In this document: one piece after another, positions 1-7,535 of the stretch
How the letters are laid out: each line of letters starts with the position of its first letter
Numbering within the stretch: the first letter of the stretch is position 1
Assembly (NCBI RefSeq): GCF_000010165.1
Contig: NC_012491.1
Span: forward strand, 1,606,001 to 1,670,000
Direction: 5' to 3'
DNA: 64,000 nt
Origin: Brevibacillus brevis NBRC 100599
Lineage (GTDB): Bacteria; Bacillota; Bacilli; Brevibacillales; Brevibacillaceae
The notes under the pieces: generated by a model
Database searches by the model: none
Told to the model about the DNA's origin: nothing
What the model saw: the letters and a program-made list of their open reading frames with translations, nothing else
Program-made: the position numbers and the translations under genes

Positions 1-706
1 CAACGACGGTAATAATCGGGATCAAGGCGTTTTTCAAAGCATGCTTGTAAATGATGACTGTTTCACGCAAGCCTTTTGCTTTTGCTGTGCGGATGTAGTC
101 TTGACGTACGACGTCGAGCATACTGGAGCGAGTCATACGAGCAACGATGGCGGCTCCGGCAGTACCGAGTGTGATCGCTGGCAAAACCATGTGCTTCCAG
201 GTGCCCCAGCCTGCGACCGGGAAGAGTTGCAGCTTGACGGAGAACGTGTAGATCAAGCTCAAACCGAGCCAAAAGCTTGGCAAGGATACACCGAGCAAGG
301 CAATAACCATGATCGTAATATCAGCAGCAGAGTATTGCTTGGTAGCAGAGATGATCCCTGCGATCATTCCGAGGACAACCGTTACAAAAATACTGGCAAC
401 AGCGAGCTCGATGGTAGCAGGCAAGCGTGCCATGATCTCATCCCACACGGGGAGGTTGGAGCGAAGTGATGTCCCAAGATCGCCTTGGAACACGTTGACG
501 ACATATTGCGCGTATTGAACCATAATCGGCTGATCCAAGCCGAGCTGTGTACGCATTTTCGCAATCGTTTCTGCAGAAGCGCCTTCACCAGCAAGCAATA
601 CTGCCGGGTCGCCAGGAACCATTTGCATGATCAAAAAGACGACCAGAACGACACCGAGCAGGACGGGAATCATTTGCAGCAGGCGACGAGTAATGTAAAC
701 AAACAT
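1..706 (-). CDS. DppB/OppB-type ABC transporter permease, partial
   Basis: This is the N-terminal 235 codons of an inner-membrane permease of the peptide/nickel ABC uptake family; the C-terminus lies beyond the window edge. A first membrane segment at about residues 10-30 is followed by the VPGDP motif typical of DppB/OppB, and the ATPase-contacting loop DYIRTAKAKGL is readable at about residue 202. The start is chosen because AGGAGGG lies at normal spacing upstream. It follows the dppC-like gene by 13 nt, so the order is C then B, the reverse of the usual order. It is the likely channel partner of the four binding lipoproteins at 28.9-38.3 kb, which is inferred from context. Confidence 0.9.
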   Translation of the reverse strand, partial: MFVYITRRLLQMIPVLLGVVLVVFLIMQMVPGDPAVLLAGEGASAETIAKMRTQLGLDQPIMVQYAQYVVNVFQGDLGTSLRSNLPVWDEIMARLPATIELAVASIFVTVVLGMIAGIISATKQYSAADITIMVIALLGVSLPSFWLGLSLIYTFSVKLQLFPVAGWGTWKHMVLPAITLGTAGAAIVARMTRSSMLDVVRQDYIRTAKAKGLRETVIIYKHALKNALIPIITVV

Positions 707-719
707 GTAGCATTCCCTC

Positions 720-1619
720 CTATTGTTTCATTCGTGGATCGAGAGCGTCCCTGAGGCCGTCCCCAAAGATGTTGAAGCCGAGAACAAGAGTTGCAATAGC
801 GAAACCAGGGAACATGGCCAGATGCGGAGCGGTAAACAAGAAGTCGCGTCCGTTACTGAGCATGGCGCCCCACTCCGGCAGAGGAGGCTGTGCTCCCAGT
901 CCGAGGAACGAAAGGCCAGCGGCGGAAAGAATCGCGGTAGCAAGGCGCATCGTTGCCTGTACGATAATAGGAGACAAAATGTTTGGAAAAATGTGTCTAA
1001 AGATAATCGTGAAGTCATTGGCACCGAGTGAGCGGATCGCATCGATGTACTCCAGTTTTTTCACCGTCAAAGTAGAGCCGCGGACAATCCGTGCAAATAC
1101 AGGAATCGAGAAGATACCAACGGCGATCATAACGTTAAAGAGACTCGGCCCTAAGGCACTGACAATGGCTAGAGAAAGCAGGATTCCCGGGAAGGCGAGG
1201 AGGACATCGATGATACGGGAGATGATCGTATCTACCCAGCCGCCGTAGTAACCGGATAATAAGCCGAGAATAATTCCGAAAAATGCACCAATAAAGACGG
1301 CGACAAATCCGACGGACATCGAGAGCTGTGTTCCGTATAAAAGACGGCTCAGTACATCCCGACCTTTGTCATCGGTACCCATCCAGTGTTCAGAAGATGG
1401 TGGCTTCAACTTGTTAACCAAGTCAATCTCATATGGATCGTGGGGCGCGATAAAAGGTGCCAGCAGGGCAATCGCGATGTAAAAAATCACGATACAGCCG
1501 CCTACCATGGCGAGTTTGTTTTTTCGTAGTTTCCTGTAAAAAGTCCGCCATCTGCTAGGGCGTGTAGCCGCTGCTTTCGGCGGAAGAGCTTGATTGGTTG
1601 GTGCGATCTCAACCTTCAT
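720..1619 (-). CDS. DppC/OppC-type ABC transporter permease
   Basis: This 299-residue inner-membrane permease pairs with the DppB-like protein downstream. It has the usual DppC N-terminal cytoplasmic segment with SRWRTFYRKLRKNKLAMVG, a first membrane helix at about residues 38-60, the APHDPYEID motif just after it, and the permease loop YIDAIRSLGAND that contacts the ATPase. Length and domain order are normal for the family. It is first in its operon. A weak promoter (TTGCCT at 1679-1674, TGATAA at 1655-1650, 18-bp spacer) overlaps the repeat array that serves the divergent amidohydrolase gene, so shared control is possible. The substrate cannot be read from a permease. Confidence 0.92.
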   Translation of the reverse strand: MKVEIAPTNQALPPKAAATRPSRWRTFYRKLRKNKLAMVGGCIVIFYIAIALLAPFIAPHDPYEIDLVNKLKPPSSEHWMGTDDKGRDVLSRLLYGTQLSMSVGFVAVFIGAFFGIILGLLSGYYGGWVDTIISRIIDVLLAFPGILLSLAIVSALGPSLFNVMIAVGIFSIPVFARIVRGSTLTVKKLEYIDAIRSLGANDFTIIFRHIFPNILSPIIVQATMRLATAILSAAGLSFLGLGAQPPLPEWGAMLSNGRDFLFTAPHLAMFPGFAIATLVLGFNIFGDGLRDALDPRMKQ

Positions 1620-1669
1620 GGTGTAACCCCTCCTTTGCTTACGTCAAAGTTATCAGAAAAATGTACGAA

Positions 1670-1754
1670 GTAAAGGCAATTTGAACAAGTCGTAAAAATA
1701 GTGAAAATAGACGTAAAGATTGTGCAAATCAAGTCTTTCAGCTTCCTAGATAAT
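1670..1754 (+). promoter_or_regulatory. 21-bp repeat-array promoter of the 1800 operon
   Basis: Three direct repeats start at 1670, 1692 and 1713 with GTAAAGG, GTAAAAATAGTGAAAAT and GTAAAGATTGTGCAAAT. A -10 box GATAAT lies at 1749-1754, 36 bp after the start of the last repeat. There is no recognisable -35; the last repeat occupies that place, as expected for an activator-dependent promoter. The same design occurs at five other places in the window. Confidence 0.75.
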
Positions 1755-1799
1755 GGGGGAGAAAGGAATGGAGAGAGACAAAGAGAGGGTGGATAATGG

Positions 1800-3035
1800 A
1801 TGGGCGTTACCTATTGGTTAACCAATGTTCGTTTGGAGACGGGCTACCGTCGGGAAAACGGTGTCGTCACGGGGACAGAGGCATCCTTGTTTCACATTTT
1901 AGTTAAAGACGGAAAATTCACGCGTATTGTACCAGAGACCGAGAAGCTTACAGACGGTATTTTGCAAAAGGATGCAAAAGGCTTATTGGCACTCCCATCT
2001 TTTGTAGAGAAGCATGTTCATTTGGACAAGACGCTTCAGGGAGAGCCATGGCGGGCTGTCATTCCTGTATCCAATATCATTGAACGCTGCGAAATTGAAA
2101 AGCGTACACTGCCGGGATTGCCGTCAACGACACAAGAGCGTGCGGAGAATCTGTTGGAGATCCTCTTGTCCTATGGCTCGACACACGTGCGTACACATGT
2201 GGACATTTACCCGGAAGTGGGAATCTCCAATTTGGAATCAGTAAAAGCAGCATTAGCAACCTACGCGGATCGAGTCACCCACGAGATCGTGGCATTCCCG
2301 CAGCATGGCTTGTTGCGTACAGATGCAAAAGCACTCTTGCGTGAGGCGTTGCGCCAAGGTGCGACTCATGTCGGGGGTGTAGACCCAGCTAATGTAGATG
2401 GCGATATAGAAGAATCCTTGCACCAAATGATGGAGCTAGCAGTAGAAGCAAACGCAGGTGTGGACTTGCATTTGCATGACCCAGGCCATTTGGGGACCTA
2501 CACGATGAAGCGACTGGCAGCAATGACCGTAGACGCTGGCTGGCAAGGCCGCGTGGCTGTCAGCCATGCGTTTGCGCTCGGAGACATCTCAGTGCAAGAA
2601 GCTGAAGAGATGGCGACGATCCTGCGGGAAGCAGGCATTACGATTATCACCAGCGTGCCATTTAGCCGCGTGATCCCACCTGTACAGCTACTGCACCAAA
2701 ATGGCGTAGACGTTGCGGTCGGCTGCGACAACATTTTTGACACATGGCAACCTTATGGAAATGGCGATGTACTGGAGCGCCTCTGGCGACTGGCAGAACG
2801 CAATCGTTGGCTGGACGAGCTGTCTTTGTCTCAATCGCTGCGTTTTATCACAGGGGGCAAAACGACGCTGGATGCCAACGGAACACAGCTGTGGCCTGTA
2901 CAAGGGGAAGACGCGAGCCTGATCCTCGTGGATGCGACCTGCTCGGCAGAAGCGATCGCGCGCCGTGCAGATCGACACGCTGTATTCTTCAAAGGCAACC
3001 TCGCTTCTGGTCAAGTGGAAGAAGTGAACGTTTAA
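1800..3035 (+). CDS. CodA-like amidohydrolase, paralog 1
   Basis: This 411-residue cytoplasmic enzyme belongs to the cytosine deaminase branch of the amidohydrolase superfamily, metal-dependent enzymes that hydrolyse cyclic amides or amidines. Compared with E. coli CodA the metal ligands are present: His72 and His74, His224, His256 and Asp310 (GCDNIFD). The substrate-side motif AFPQ (Gln168) is kept. The catalytic glutamate of CodA (HCDE) is replaced by Asp227 in HLHDPG. ATG 1800 has GAGAGGGTGG at good spacing. It is first in an operon with two further paralogs. The differences around the active site mean the substrate need not be cytosine; I do not assign one. Confidence 0.88.
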   Translation: MGVTYWLTNVRLETGYRRENGVVTGTEASLFHILVKDGKFTRIVPETEKLTDGILQKDAKGLLALPSFVEKHVHLDKTLQGEPWRAVIPVSNIIERCEIEKRTLPGLPSTTQERAENLLEILLSYGSTHVRTHVDIYPEVGISNLESVKAALATYADRVTHEIVAFPQHGLLRTDAKALLREALRQGATHVGGVDPANVDGDIEESLHQMMELAVEANAGVDLHLHDPGHLGTYTMKRLAAMTVDAGWQGRVAVSHAFALGDISVQEAEEMATILREAGITIITSVPFSRVIPPVQLLHQNGVDVAVGCDNIFDTWQPYGNGDVLERLWRLAERNRWLDELSLSQSLRFITGGKTTLDANGTQLWPVQGEDASLILVDATCSAEAIARRADRHAVFFKGNLASGQVEEVNV

Positions 3036-3051
3036 GAGGGGGGAAAAGCCG

Positions 3052-4275
3052 GTGAAATCTTCTCCTTATTGGATCGTCAACGCTCGATTGGAAATCGGGT
3101 ATGAGTGGGAAGAAGGCGTGATCAGTGGAACGCGGACAGAGCTGTGCGATTTGCTCATTGAACATGGAAAAATCACACGCATTGTCCCTTCCAGTGAAAT
3201 TTTGGAGGATGGGCTGCCTAAAAAGGACGCGAAGGGCTTACTGATTTTGCCGTCTATGGCGGAGAAGCACATTCATCTGGAAAAAACGTATTACGGCGGC
3301 CCATGGAAGGCAACAACTCCCGTAAAAAACTTGTTCGAACGCCACGCTGAGGACAGAGAGCTGTTGCCGATGTATCTCAAGCAGGCACAGACAGGAGCAG
3401 AAAATATACTCTCGCTGCTGGTGGAAACAGGCGTTACGCATGTAAGAACGCATTGTCATGTGGACCCACAGGTTGGGCTAGGGTTTTTGGAAGGAATGAA
3501 GAGTGCGTTTGAGACGTATGCAGACCGCGTCTCCCACGAAATCGTTGCTTTCCCGCATTACGGCATGCTGCGGACACAAGCACGCGACATGGTACGTGAG
3601 GCACTGCGTCAAGGCGCCACTCATGTAGGCGGCGTCGATCCGGGTGGAGTAGATGGCGACATCGAGCGTTCCCTGCAAACGATGCTAGAGCTGGCTGTAG
3701 AAGCGGATGCCGACATTGACATGCATTTGCATGATCCAGGGCATCTCGGAGTGTTTACGATGAAGCGTCTTGCTGCTCTGACGGAAGAGGCAGGCTGGCA
3801 GGGACGTGTCACGATTAGTCACGCGATGGGATTGGGCGATGTTTCGCAGGAAGAAGCCAGAGAGATGGCGCAACGCCTCGCCTCGCTTGGCATCTCCATC
3901 GCCTCGACCGTTCCGATCAATCGCCCGACCATTCCGATTCCGTTGCTGCATCAAGAAGGCGTAGCCGTCATGCTCGGCAACGATAGCCTGACAGACAACT
4001 GGACCCCCTTTGGCAGTGGAGACCTGTTGGAAAAAGCAGGACGATTGGCTGAACGCTTCCGCTTGACGGATGAAAGATCGTTAGGCGTAGCACTTGGCTT
4101 TGTGACAGAGGGGCGGATCACTCTCGATGAAACCGGGAATCGCCTGTGGCCATTGGTTGGCGATGAGGCGAGCCTGATGGCGGTCGAAGCGACATGTTCA
4201 GCAGAAGCAGTTGCGAGACGTGCGAAGCGCAAGGTCGTTCTTTTCCAAGGCAACCGGGTCGCGGGTGACTGGTAG
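3052..4275 (+). CDS. CodA-like amidohydrolase, paralog 2
   Basis: This 407-residue paralog starts at a GTG 16 nt after the previous gene, with GAGGGGGG upstream. The metal ligands are conserved (HIHLEK at His73/His75, His225, His257, Asp311), and the acid position is Asp228 in HLHDPG. It differs from the other four copies in the substrate-side motif: AFPH (His169) instead of AFPQ. In E. coli CodA the matching glutamine contacts the pyrimidine ring, so this copy probably handles a different compound. It also has HLEK where the others have HxDK. Second gene of a three-paralog operon. Confidence 0.87.
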   Translation: MKSSPYWIVNARLEIGYEWEEGVISGTRTELCDLLIEHGKITRIVPSSEILEDGLPKKDAKGLLILPSMAEKHIHLEKTYYGGPWKATTPVKNLFERHAEDRELLPMYLKQAQTGAENILSLLVETGVTHVRTHCHVDPQVGLGFLEGMKSAFETYADRVSHEIVAFPHYGMLRTQARDMVREALRQGATHVGGVDPGGVDGDIERSLQTMLELAVEADADIDMHLHDPGHLGVFTMKRLAALTEEAGWQGRVTISHAMGLGDVSQEEAREMAQRLASLGISIASTVPINRPTIPIPLLHQEGVAVMLGNDSLTDNWTPFGSGDLLEKAGRLAERFRLTDERSLGVALGFVTEGRITLDETGNRLWPLVGDEASLMAVEATCSAEAVARRAKRKVVLFQGNRVAGDW

Positions 4276-4309
4276 TACTACTTTTAAATAGAAAGGATGT
4301 CATGGATAG

Positions 4310-5527
4310 ATGTCTACAGCCTATTGGATTACCAACGTCCGCTTGGAGAGCGGATACCGCAAAGAAAATGACAAGGTGGTTGCTACAGATACTGAAGTGG
4401 CGCATCTATTAATCGAAGACGGACGAATTGCACAGATCGTGAGTGGAGCAGCTCCACAAACCGAGCTGCCAACGAAGGATGCCAGCGGTCTATTGGCACT
4501 GCCGTCATTCAGGGATATGCACATCCACATCGATAAAACGTACTATGGTGGCCCTTGGAAAGCCGTGACGCCAGTAAAAAGCATCCTGGGTCGACTGGAA
4601 GAAGAGAGCCAGCTCATGCCGAAGCTGTTGCCAACAGCACAAGAGCGGGCAGAAAAAATGCTGGAATTGCTGCTGTCCGCAGGCTCCACCCATATTCGCT
4701 CCCATTGTAATATCGATCCGTATATCGGACTCAAAAACCTGGAAGCGACCATGGCAGCACTGGAGACATTTAGCGGCAGATTGCAGTGCGAGGTCGTGGC
4801 CTTCCCGCAGCAAGGTCTTTTGCGAAGCAACCAAGTGGAAAACATCCGCCAAGCCTTGAAGATGGGCGCGACCTACGTTGGTGGTGTGGACCCGGCGACA
4901 GTGGATCAAAACATCGAGAAATCGCTCGCTACCATTTTTGAGCTGGCAGTCGAAGCGAATGCACCTATCGACGTTCACTTGCATGATCCAGATCATCTCG
5001 GGGTGTTTACATTCAAACGTCTCGCTAAAATGACCGAAGAAGCAGGGTGGCAAGGTCGCGTTACCATCAGCCATGCCAACTCCCTTGCTGACATCAGCCT
5101 GGAAGAAGCAGGGGAAGTAGCAGAAATGCTAGCTGGTTTGGGCATTTCGATCACTTCCACTGTACCAGTGAACAGAGGAACAATTCCAATTCCATTGCTG
5201 CATGAGAAAGGCGTGTCGGTGTCTCTCGGAGACGATAGTATTACCGATCACTGGTCGCCATTTGGTCAAGGAGACAGCTTGGAAAAAGCAGGCCGCTTGG
5301 CAGAGCGCTTCCGCATGCAGGACGAGCGTTCCCTGTCCCAAGCACTAGGCTTCATAACAGGTGGGAAGACGCCGTTGGATAAAGAGGGCAACCGCCTGTG
5401 GCCGAATGTTGGCGACGAAGCGGATATTGTATTCGTTCATGCATCCTCGGCAGCAGAAGCAGTTGCACGCCGTGCGAAGCGCCAAGCAGTCATGTTCCGA
5501 GGGAATGTCGTTTCTGGGACTTTGTAA
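4310..5527 (+). CDS. CodA-like amidohydrolase, paralog 3
   Basis: This 405-residue paralog closes the three-gene operon. It keeps HIHIDKTYYGG (His71/His73), AFPQ (Gln167), HLHDPD (His223, Asp226), His255 and GDDSITDHW (Asp309). The start ATG 4310 follows GAAAGGATGTC. The N-terminal ITNVRLESGY block is shared by all five paralogs and belongs to the small beta domain that is completed by the C-terminus. A strong hairpin terminator follows at 5543-5581. The three copies are clearly diverged, so this is an old expansion and not a recent tandem duplication. Confidence 0.87.
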   Translation: MSTAYWITNVRLESGYRKENDKVVATDTEVAHLLIEDGRIAQIVSGAAPQTELPTKDASGLLALPSFRDMHIHIDKTYYGGPWKAVTPVKSILGRLEEESQLMPKLLPTAQERAEKMLELLLSAGSTHIRSHCNIDPYIGLKNLEATMAALETFSGRLQCEVVAFPQQGLLRSNQVENIRQALKMGATYVGGVDPATVDQNIEKSLATIFELAVEANAPIDVHLHDPDHLGVFTFKRLAKMTEEAGWQGRVTISHANSLADISLEEAGEVAEMLAGLGISITSTVPVNRGTIPIPLLHEKGVSVSLGDDSITDHWSPFGQGDSLEKAGRLAERFRMQDERSLSQALGFITGGKTPLDKEGNRLWPNVGDEADIVFVHASSAAEAVARRAKRQAVMFRGNVVSGTL

Positions 5528-5542
5528 AATCGAAAAGGAAAT

Positions 5543-5581
5543 AAGAAAAAGGCAGAGCCACAGGGTTTTGCCTTTTTTCTT
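5543..5581 (+). terminator. terminator of the amidohydrolase operon
   Basis: Stem AAGAAAAAGGCA pairs with TGCCTTTTTTCTT and ends in a T run; it separates the amidohydrolase operon from the export operon. Confidence 0.8.
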
Positions 5582-5707
5582 TTTGTATTTTATTTTCGTT
5601 TATATTCATTTATCTTAATTTATTCCAATTTTATTAAACAATAGTTTCCAATTCGGTTACTATTAATAAAAATTGTATTTTTCAGATATTTATTCGGGGG
5701 TGTCATT

Positions 5708-6382
5708 TTGTCGTTCATTGCAGAGACAAAAAACGTAGAGCGCACGTTTGGTAGAGGGGCAGCTGCCGTTAGAGCGCTTGCGGGTGTAAAAATGCGCGTA
5801 GAAGCAGGACAATTGCTCGTACTAAAAGGCAGATCAGGATCAGGAAAAACGACGCTATTAAACCTTTTGGGTGGACTCGATCGTCCGACGGTAGGAAGCG
5901 TGTATTTTCAGGGGCGAGAAATCGGCCAGCTATCGGATCATGAGCGAACGAGGATCAGGCGAAAGAACATGGGCTTTATCTTCCAGTCGTTTGGCCTGCT
6001 TCCGCTGATGTCAGCCGCTGAAAACGTCGAGTTTGGGCTCCGCCTGTCAGGTGTGCCTGCTGCCGAATGGAGGGAGCGTGTTCGCGAAGCGCTCGATTTC
6101 GTTGGGCTGTCCAAACGGGCGCATCATCGGCCGTTTGAGATGTCCGGTGGAGAACAGCAACGCTGTGCGATTGCAAGGGCTGTTGCGAACAGACCGACAC
6201 TACTATTGGCAGATGAGCCGACAGCTGAGCTGGATAGTAAAACCGGTCTGCAAATTAGCCGTTTGTTTCGTCAATTGGTCGATGAAGGTGCGATGAGCAT
6301 TGTCATGACGACACATGATCCTGGTGTAATGGAGGTGGCGGATGATGTCTATGAATTGGAGGACGGTCTTATCAAGGAATAG
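5708..6382 (+). CDS. ABC transporter ATPase, MacB/LolD type
   Basis: This 224-residue nucleotide-binding subunit couples ATP hydrolysis to an FtsX-type permease. It has Walker [10 protein letters not shown] at residues 41-49, the signature MSGGEQQR, Walker [13 protein letters not shown] and the switch histidine in MTTHD. The start is TTG 5708, preceded by GGGGG at 5696-5700. The next gene overlaps its end by 41 bp, so translation is probably coupled. It is the first of two ATPases in the same operon; the second is at 10429. The transported compound is unknown. Confidence 0.88.
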   Translation: MSFIAETKNVERTFGRGAAAVRALAGVKMRVEAGQLLVLKGRSGSGKTTLLNLLGGLDRPTVGSVYFQGREIGQLSDHERTRIRRKNMGFIFQSFGLLPLMSAAENVEFGLRLSGVPAAEWRERVREALDFVGLSKRAHHRPFEMSGGEQQRCAIARAVANRPTLLLADEPTAELDSKTGLQISRLFRQLVDEGAMSIVMTTHDPGVMEVADDVYELEDGLIKE

Positions 6383-7523
6383 CAAAATAAAATGGGCGTA
6401 CTTGAGCGTTTTCCTCTTGTTGACGGGCTGTTCCCTATTCCCTAAGGAGGAGGAGGTTCTGGCTCCGCCATTAGTAGAGCCGTCGCCTATCAAATATGAG
6501 GTGGCAGAAGTTTTACAAGGGCCGATCGTAAAAAGTGTGAAAGGAAACGCTTCCTTCACGACCGTGAAAACGGCGGAGCTCTCTTTCCCAGAGACGAAGG
6601 GACTGCGGCTGAAGTCGTTCTCTGTCCAAGGCGGCGATAAGGTGAAAAAAGGACAGGTACTTGCTGAATTGGATGCGGCTGAAATGGAAAGGGAGATCGA
6701 GTCGGCCAAGTATGAGGTGGAGAAGGCAAAACTGGAGCTGCTTGAAGCCCAGCAGGATAATCACTACGAAGTCGAATCCGCGAAGCTGGACGTTTTGAAG
6801 GCAGAGATGCACGCCAAGGTAAACGAGACCAAGCTAGCCAAGATCGAATTGGAAAAGGTTAAGCTGGACTTGGCGAAATTGCAGGATCCCAAGAAGCAGC
6901 AGTACGTGGTGGAGGGTGCCAGACTAAACGTGAAGCAAAAAGAGATGGACCTGAAGAACCTGCAACAGCGTTGGAACGAGACCAAGCTGATCGCGCCCTT
7001 TGACGGCATCGTGCTGTTTACAAGCAATGGGCAGGTGGGAGATGAGGTGGAAGCGCATCAAAAGTTGGTAACGATAGGCGACCCGAACAAGCTGTTCGTC
7101 ATGTATATCGCGCCCGAGAAAGAGGCCCTGCAAGATGTTAGAGAAGGGATGAAAGTGATTCTCACCGGTAAAGACGGCGAAAAAGGCGAGGGGACAGTTG
7201 TTCAGACGCCCCTGCATGTCCCTTCCAATTTACCAGAGGATTTGACGAAGCTGTATCAGAGAAGTCTACTCATTACACCGAAAATCCCTCCAAAGGGCCT
7301 GGAGATCGGGACAGGAGTCAGTATGGAAGTGATTGTGGACAAGCAGGATCAGACGCTTTTTATACCGAGAAAAGCACTTCATGATTTATCGGGCAGGAAG
7401 TACGTCCGGGTGCTCGACGGGAATAGCAAGAAGGAAGTGGACGTGGAAACTGGGATCATGACCCAGACGGAGGTTGAGATTCGCAAAGGTCTTTCGGCAG
7501 GCCAACTGGTTATTTTGGAATAG
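6342..7523 (+). CDS. MacA/HlyD-type adaptor lipoprotein
   Basis: This 393-residue membrane-anchored adaptor of an export system has a lipobox LLTGC near residue 30, so it should be held on the outer face of the membrane as a lipoprotein. After it come a biotinyl-lipoyl-like half (about 75-110), a long charged coiled-coil hairpin (about 110-205, rich in K, E and L), the second lipoyl half LIAPFDGIV, and a beta-barrel region. GGAGGTGG at 6331-6338, inside the upstream gene, supports ATG 6342 or 6345. Its place between ATPase and permease genes fits a MacA role in a Gram-positive exporter. Confidence 0.85.
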   Translation: MMSMNWRTVLSRNSKIKWAYLSVFLLLTGCSLFPKEEEVLAPPLVEPSPIKYEVAEVLQGPIVKSVKGNASFTTVKTAELSFPETKGLRLKSFSVQGGDKVKKGQVLAELDAAEMEREIESAKYEVEKAKLELLEAQQDNHYEVESAKLDVLKAEMHAKVNETKLAKIELEKVKLDLAKLQDPKKQQYVVEGARLNVKQKEMDLKNLQQRWNETKLIAPFDGIVLFTSNGQVGDEVEAHQKLVTIGDPNKLFVMYIAPEKEALQDVREGMKVILTGKDGEKGEGTVVQTPLHVPSNLPEDLTKLYQRSLLITPKIPPKGLEIGTGVSMEVIVDKQDQTLFIPRKALHDLSGRKYVRVLDGNSKKEVDVETGIMTQTEVEIRKGLSAGQLVILE

Positions 7524-7535
7524 GGGGACAATGTC

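Noticed and set aside
1800-3035. Calling the CodA-like paralogs cytosine deaminases (codA).
   Set aside because: The catalytic glutamate position and substrate-side residues differ in most copies and five copies coexist, so the substrate is left open.
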